Origin: Kribbella jiaozuonensis
Lineage (GTDB): Bacteria; Actinomycetota; Actinomycetes; Propionibacteriales; Kribbellaceae
NCBI RefSeq assembly: GCF_005233875.1
Contig: NZ_SZPZ01000001.1
Location: 2,232,001-2,296,000 of the forward strand
Reading direction: 5' to 3'
DNA length: 64,000 bases
Below the pieces are notes generated by a model. It searched no databases. It was given only the letters and a program-made list of their open reading frames with translations, and was not told the DNA's origin. The position numbers and the translations under genes are program-made. Of this stretch, positions 59,967-64,000 are shown piece after piece (position 1 is the stretch's first letter; each line of letters opens with the position of its first letter).

Positions 59967-60232
59967 TGAAGGACACCGATCAGCGCGACTCGATCCAGGG
60001 ATCAGCCATCGCGAAAAGCACCATCCGGCAGCGCCCCGAGGGCAGCCACAGGATGAAGAACCTGGATACACACCATTGCATCACGATCAAGTGGAGCCCT
60101 CACTCCGTCTGTCGAGTCGGGCTGGAGGCCGCCGTCGCGGCCTCTGGCATGGCCGCCTGCGCGGTCCTGGCCGCTGCCCAGGACGGCGCCCAGGCCGCCG
60201 TTTGTGGGCCGTGGACGGCAGGTGACCGCTGA
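59966..60232 (+). CDS. Small hypothetical protein before the relaxase
   Basis: The 88-residue protein starts in a TGATG overlap with the preceding gene; an inner ATG (60053) is an alternative. One hydrophobic alanine-rich segment (AAVAASGMAACAVLAAAQDG) lies near the end. Its stop overlaps the relaxase ATG by one base. It is kept for its perfect coupling to both neighbours; no function is known. Confidence 0.5.
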   Translation: MKDTDQRDSIQGSAIAKSTIRQRPEGSHRMKNLDTHHCITIKWSPHSVCRVGLEAAVAASGMAACAVLAAAQDGAQAAVCGPWTAGDR

Positions 60233-63200
60233 TGATGAGCGTTCACGCCGGACACAGCGCGGAGTATCTGACCGGCGCGGTGGCGGCCGGGCGGGAGAAC
60301 TACTACACCGGCGCGACGGCCGCCGGCGAGCCGCCGGGCCGCTGGTACGGCCGGGGTGCTGCCGCGCTCGGTCTGCACGGCGAGGTCGACGCCCAGGACA
60401 TGAACGCGCTGTACGAGCGGTACCTCGATCCGCGCGACGAGCGGTTCAAGGACCCGGCGTTGTGGGACGAGGCCGAAACGCTCGGCCACGCCGGGCGGGC
60501 GTACAAGACCGAGGCCGAGTGGTATGCCGCTGCTCTGGCCGCCGAGCCTGGAGCGGATGCGGAGCGGCGCGAGCTGCTCCACATCGAGGCGGGCAAGAAG
60601 GCGCAGAAGAACGTGTCGTTCCACGACGCGACGTTTTCGGTGCAGAAGTCGGTGACGGTGCTCCACACCGCCTTCGAGGCCCAGGAAGTCCGGGCCGCCG
60701 GCGCACTGGAGCGCGCCCGCAGCGCACTGGCCCAGGCGCACCAGAGCGGCTCGGGAGCGCTCCGGCTGCACCGTTTGGAGCAGGCGGTGCAGGCCTCAGC
60801 TACCGAGGCCGCGACCTGGCGGCAGCACCGCGAAGCGGTCGAGGCCGCGATCTGGGCGGGCAACAACGCCGCCCTGGACTACCTGTCCGACAAGGCCGGA
60901 TACGTCCGGGTCGGGCATCACGGCGGCGCCGCCGGGAGGTGGGCCGACGCACACGACCTGACGGTCGCGTCGTTCTTCCAGCACGACTCCCGCGACCACG
61001 ATCCGCAGCTGCACATCCACAACGCGATCCTGAACCGGGTTCAGGGAACGGACGGGAAGTGGCGCACGCTCGACGGCCAGGGCCTGTACAAGTACAAGGC
61101 CGCGGCCGGCGCGGTCGGCGAGCAGGTCATGGAGCAGCACCTCACGAAGTCGCTCGGTGTGCAGTTCAAGCTCCGCCCGGACGGAGAGGCCCGCGAGATC
61201 GTCGGGATCGACCAGTCCGTGATGGACCTGTTCAGCTCGCGACGGGTCGCGATCACGAAGAAGACCGCGACGATCGTCGCCGAGTTCCGGCAGCGGTTCG
61301 GCCGCGAGCCCAACGCGCTGGAACTCGAGCGGATCCAGGAACGCGCCACCAAGGCGACCCGCCGCGCGAAGTCCCACGACGGCGAGACTGCGGCGGAGCG
61401 GCTCGACCGGTGGGACCGCGAGCTGCGCGCCGAGGTCGCCGGCGGACTCGCGACGGTCGCCGACACCGTGCTGTCGAACCGACAGCACCAGATGACCCCG
61501 GCACCGCTGGACGAGGACGCCGTCCTGGAGACCGCGCTGGCCACGGTGCAGGAGAAACAGGCCGAGTGGCGCGAAGGCGACCTGACCCGCGCGATCAGCC
61601 TCGCCCTGCCCGACGCGCTCGGCGGACTCGACGCCGCGCAGGTCACCGAACTGCTCGAACGGCTCACCCGCAAGGGCCTGGACCGAGCCGTGAACCTCGG
61701 CACCGCCAAGCCTGGCAGCCAGGAGCTGCCCGCCGAGTTGCGCCTGGCCAACGGCCGGTCGTCGTACGAGGCGCCCGGCCGTTCGACCTACGCGACCCCG
61801 GGGCATCTGAACGCCGAACGCAAGCTCGCCCGCGCTACCTACCCGGCCGGGGCTCCGGCTACCACGTCGCAGCAGGCCGGAGCGTTCGTGAAGCAGCTGG
61901 CCAAGACCGGGCTTGAGCTCGGCGACGACCAGGCCGCGGCCGTCCGCGGCATCCTCATGTCCGGGGCGATGACCGAGGTACTGGTCGGCCCGGCGGGCAC
62001 GGGGAAGTCCCGCGTCGTCGGCGCCCTGGCCAAGGCGTGGACCGACCCGACGCTGTGGCCTTCACTGGGGCACGGCGAACGGCGCCGGGTGATCGGCCTG
62101 GCCTCGTCGCAGATCGCGACCGAGGTCCTGGCCGCCGACGGCGTACCCGCGGTCAACGTCGCCCGCTGGCTCCGCGCCCAGCGGCAGCTGGTCACCACCC
62201 ACTTCGTCGACGGCGACTGGCTGGTGCGAGAAGGCGATCTCGTCGTGCTGGACGAGTCGGGCATGACCAGCACCCAGGATCTTGCCCAGATCCAGGAACT
62301 GTGCGACCAGTTCAAGGCCAAGCTGGTCCTCGTCGGCGATCAGCGCCAGCTCGCCGCGGTCGGCGCCGGCGGCGGCATGGACCTGATCGCGTCCCGGGCG
62401 CTGACCCACGAGCTGACCGAGACCCGCCGGTTCGCCGAGCCATGGGAAGGCCCGGCGTCGCTGCGGCTTCGGGCCGGGGACGAAACGGTGCTGGCCGTGT
62501 ACCACCGCCGCGGACGGATCATCGACGGCGGCAACGTCGAGCGCGCCGAGACCCTCGCCGGGGACGCGTGGCTGTCCGACCGGCTCAACGGGAAGCACTC
62601 GCTGTTGCTGGTCGATACCAACGACCAGGCCGCCCGCGTCGCAGCTCAGCTGCGGTCCCGGCTGGTCGGGCTCGGCCTGGTCGACGACACCAGCACCGTC
62701 AAGCTCGGCCTGCAAGGCACCCGCGCCGGTGCCGGTGACATCATCCAGGCCCGCCGCAACGACTGGACCATCGCCGGGCACCTCGGCAACAAACGCGCGG
62801 CCATCAACCGCGCCCAGTACCGGATCCGGGAGGTGCTGGCCGACGGCAGCCTGCGGGTCGAGGCGCTCGGCCACGGCGGCACCGACCCCGCGACGCCTGG
62901 CGAAACGATGGTCCTGCCCGCGCAGTACGTCGCCGAGCATGTCGCGCTCGGCTACGCCTCCACCGTCCATGCCGCCCAGGGCCTCACGGTCGACGGCTGC
63001 TACGGCGTCGTCACCTCGGCGACGTCGCTGAACTCGCTCTACGTCCAGGCCAGCCGCGGACGGTCCACCAACATGCTGTACGTCGTCACCCGGGCCGCAC
63101 CGAACGGCGCCGAGACCGGCGACACCGCACGGTCGCTGCACCGCTCGCCGCGCGCAGTGCTCTCGGCGATCCTGGACGCCGCCGACGAACGCCGACAACG

Positions 63201-64000
63201 GTCAGCGACCGAGGCCCGCGACGAGTCCGCGACCGACGCCGCCCGGCACCGCACACCCGCCGAACTGCTCACCGACGCCATCAGCCTGGCCACCACCAGC
63301 CGCGCCGCGCGGTGGCTCGACACCGCCGCCGCCAACGGACTGCTCACGATCAAGCAGCGCAGCAAACTCGCCGCAGAAGCCGGCGCAGCAACCCTGACCG
63401 CCCTGCTGCGCCGGGTCGAACTCGCCGGCCACGACCCCGAGGCCGTGCTGACCGAGGCAATCGCTCGCCGCGATCTCGGCAACGCCCGCGAACTGTCCAA
63501 CGTGATCCACGACCGGATCACCAAAACAACCCGGCTCGACCCCGAGGGCGCCACCTACAGCGAACGCCTCCCTGCAGTCGACGAGCCGGAATGGGCCGAC
63601 TACCTCCAGCGCCTCGCCTTGGACGCCGACAACTCCGCGAGAGACCTCGCGTTCGACCTCGCCGAGCAACAACCCGCTTGGCTTGTCGAACAGATCGGCC
63701 GCTGCCCAACCGAGGATACGGACGCCCGCGAGACCTGGATCACGCGCGCCGCCACGATCGGCGGCTACCGCGACCTGACCGGTCACGACTCCGACACCGA
63801 CGCCATCGGTGCCGCGCCCCCTGCCGGACAGACCGAGGCGCATGCCGCATGGCGTGCCGCGTGGGACGCACTCGGCCGCCCCGACGACCAACGCGCAGAA
63901 GCCGAGATGACCGTCGGCCAGCTCCGCGTCCGGGTCGCCGCCTACCAACGCGAACAGAACTGGGCACCGCCCTACGTCGGCGAAGAACTCGCCGCCACCC
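60232..64000 (+). CDS. MobF (TrwC/TraA-type) relaxase-helicase, 3' end outside window
   Basis: At least 1256 residues are present, open at the window edge. The relaxase has catalytic tyrosines in GRENYYTG (24-25) and the metal-binding HUH triad in DHDPQLHIHNAILN (about 252-265). A RecD2-like helicase follows, with Walker A VGPAGTGKS (about 586) and Walker B VVLDESGMTS (about 671). It nicks the transfer origin, stays bound to the strand and unwinds it. ATG 60232 or 60235 is the start. Coiled-coil C-terminal sequence continues to the edge. Confidence 0.92.
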   Translation, partial: MMSVHAGHSAEYLTGAVAAGRENYYTGATAAGEPPGRWYGRGAAALGLHGEVDAQDMNALYERYLDPRDERFKDPALWDEAETLGHAGRAYKTEAEWYAAALAAEPGADAERRELLHIEAGKKAQKNVSFHDATFSVQKSVTVLHTAFEAQEVRAAGALERARSALAQAHQSGSGALRLHRLEQAVQASATEAATWRQHREAVEAAIWAGNNAALDYLSDKAGYVRVGHHGGAAGRWADAHDLTVASFFQHDSRDHDPQLHIHNAILNRVQGTDGKWRTLDGQGLYKYKAAAGAVGEQVMEQHLTKSLGVQFKLRPDGEAREIVGIDQSVMDLFSSRRVAITKKTATIVAEFRQRFGREPNALELERIQERATKATRRAKSHDGETAAERLDRWDRELRAEVAGGLATVADTVLSNRQHQMTPAPLDEDAVLETALATVQEKQAEWREGDLTRAISLALPDALGGLDAAQVTELLERLTRKGLDRAVNLGTAKPGSQELPAELRLANGRSSYEAPGRSTYATPGHLNAERKLARATYPAGAPATTSQQAGAFVKQLAKTGLELGDDQAAAVRGILMSGAMTEVLVGPAGTGKSRVVGALAKAWTDPTLWPSLGHGERRRVIGLASSQIATEVLAADGVPAVNVARWLRAQRQLVTTHFVDGDWLVREGDLVVLDESGMTSTQDLAQIQELCDQFKAKLVLVGDQRQLAAVGAGGGMDLIASRALTHELTETRRFAEPWEGPASLRLRAGDETVLAVYHRRGRIIDGGNVERAETLAGDAWLSDRLNGKHSLLLVDTNDQAARVAAQLRSRLVGLGLVDDTSTVKLGLQGTRAGAGDIIQARRNDWTIAGHLGNKRAAINRAQYRIREVLADGSLRVEALGHGGTDPATPGETMVLPAQYVAEHVALGYASTVHAAQGLTVDGCYGVVTSATSLNSLYVQASRGRSTNMLYVVTRAAPNGAETGDTARSLHRSPRAVLSAILDAADERRQRSATEARDESATDAARHRTPAELLTDAISLATTSRAARWLDTAAANGLLTIKQRSKLAAEAGAATLTALLRRVELAGHDPEAVLTEAIARRDLGNARELSNVIHDRITKTTRLDPEGATYSERLPAVDEPEWADYLQRLALDADNSARDLAFDLAEQQPAWLVEQIGRCPTEDTDARETWITRAATIGGYRDLTGHDSDTDAIGAAPPAGQTEAHAAWRAAWDALGRPDDQRAEAEMTVGQLRVRVAAYQREQNWAPPYVGEELAAT

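Larger units (their letters stand above)
46030..64000. mobile_element. Left part of an actinomycete integrative conjugative element
   Basis: The stretch begins at a split tRNA-Met. It holds accessory genes of lower GC, a GntR (KorSA-like) regulator, an excisionase-like HTH protein and a conjugation operon (coupling ATPase, DUF2637 protein, MobF relaxase) that runs past the window edge. The integrase and the other attachment site are not in view. Gene content defines it as mobile; the exact right end is unknown. Confidence 0.85.

Overview
The window is high-GC, densely packed actinomycete DNA. GTG and TTG starts are common, genes are often coupled by ATGA, GTGA or TGATG overlaps, and the gene families are those of a large soil actinobacterium. 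A Kribbella-like (Nocardioidaceae/Kribbellaceae) source is my guess from overall style and is not proven here. Positions 1-45.9 kb look like ordinary chromosome. From about 46.03 kb to the end lies the left part of an integrative conjugative element inserted at a tRNA-Met(CAU) gene.

Chromosomal part. 0-4 kb: the end of a winged-helix regulator, two acetyl-xylan-esterase-like proteins (one without its nucleophile), a SelA-like PLP enzyme and a stand-alone LigD polymerase, all coupled or overlapping. 4-7.8 kb: a giant HEAT-like repeat protein and a Mug-type uracil-DNA glycosylase. 7.8-10.9 kb: a divergent locus of three small secreted proteins against a DNA-binding regulator and a membrane Ser/Thr kinase. 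The kinase's outer SH3-like domain resembles two of the secreted proteins. 10.9-16.3 kb: an HTH-Clp_N protein with two perfect palindromes, a class-C-type serine hydrolase, and a MoxR-like ATPase with its VWA partner. 16.3-22.5 kb: a BtuF-like protein, pyruvate phosphate dikinase with a structured leader, a methyltransferase, a YciI protein and a lipoprotein thioesterase/hydrolase. 22.5-29.4 kb: a protein with four Phd-like segments, an XRE-MurA fusion next to an 18-bp palindrome, a hydrolase, a TetR regulator, an MFS pump with its ArsR-type regulator, and a RibD-like reductase. 29.4-38.5 kb: a dGTPase-like enzyme, sialidase, ferredoxin reductase, TolB-like propeller, DnaG primase, TetR and a flavin monooxygenase. 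38.5-45.9 kb: a phosphotransferase, a DinB protein, a 0.5-kb GC-rich repeat tract, an OsmC/OhrR peroxide module, a PASTA-repeat membrane protein with a likely 3' frameshift, a secreted protein and a hydrolase.

Mobile part. A 3' half of tRNA-Met (46030-46071) marks the junction. Next comes cargo: a DUF4145 protein, small unknown proteins, and a low-GC ATPase plus TOPRIM pair resembling the PARIS anti-phage system. Control genes follow: flavoprotein, XRE-TPR protein, a KorSA-like GntR protein with a 20-bp palindrome, and an excisionase-like HTH. The transfer operon then runs to the window edge: a Pycsar-effector-like membrane protein, a VirD4/TraG-type coupling ATPase, small proteins, DUF4913, a DUF2637 (SpdB-like) protein and a MobF relaxase-helicase cut off at 64000. 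No integrase is visible; it probably lies beyond the right edge.

How it works together. Many regulators here sit beside an obvious palindrome: XRE-MurA, HTH-Clp_N, ArsR, TetR, OhrR, GntR, XRE-TPR and the regulator before the kinase. Compact self-regulated units are therefore the dominant layout. The most notable units are the SH3-sensor kinase locus, the XRE-MurA fusion and the PARIS-like cargo pair.
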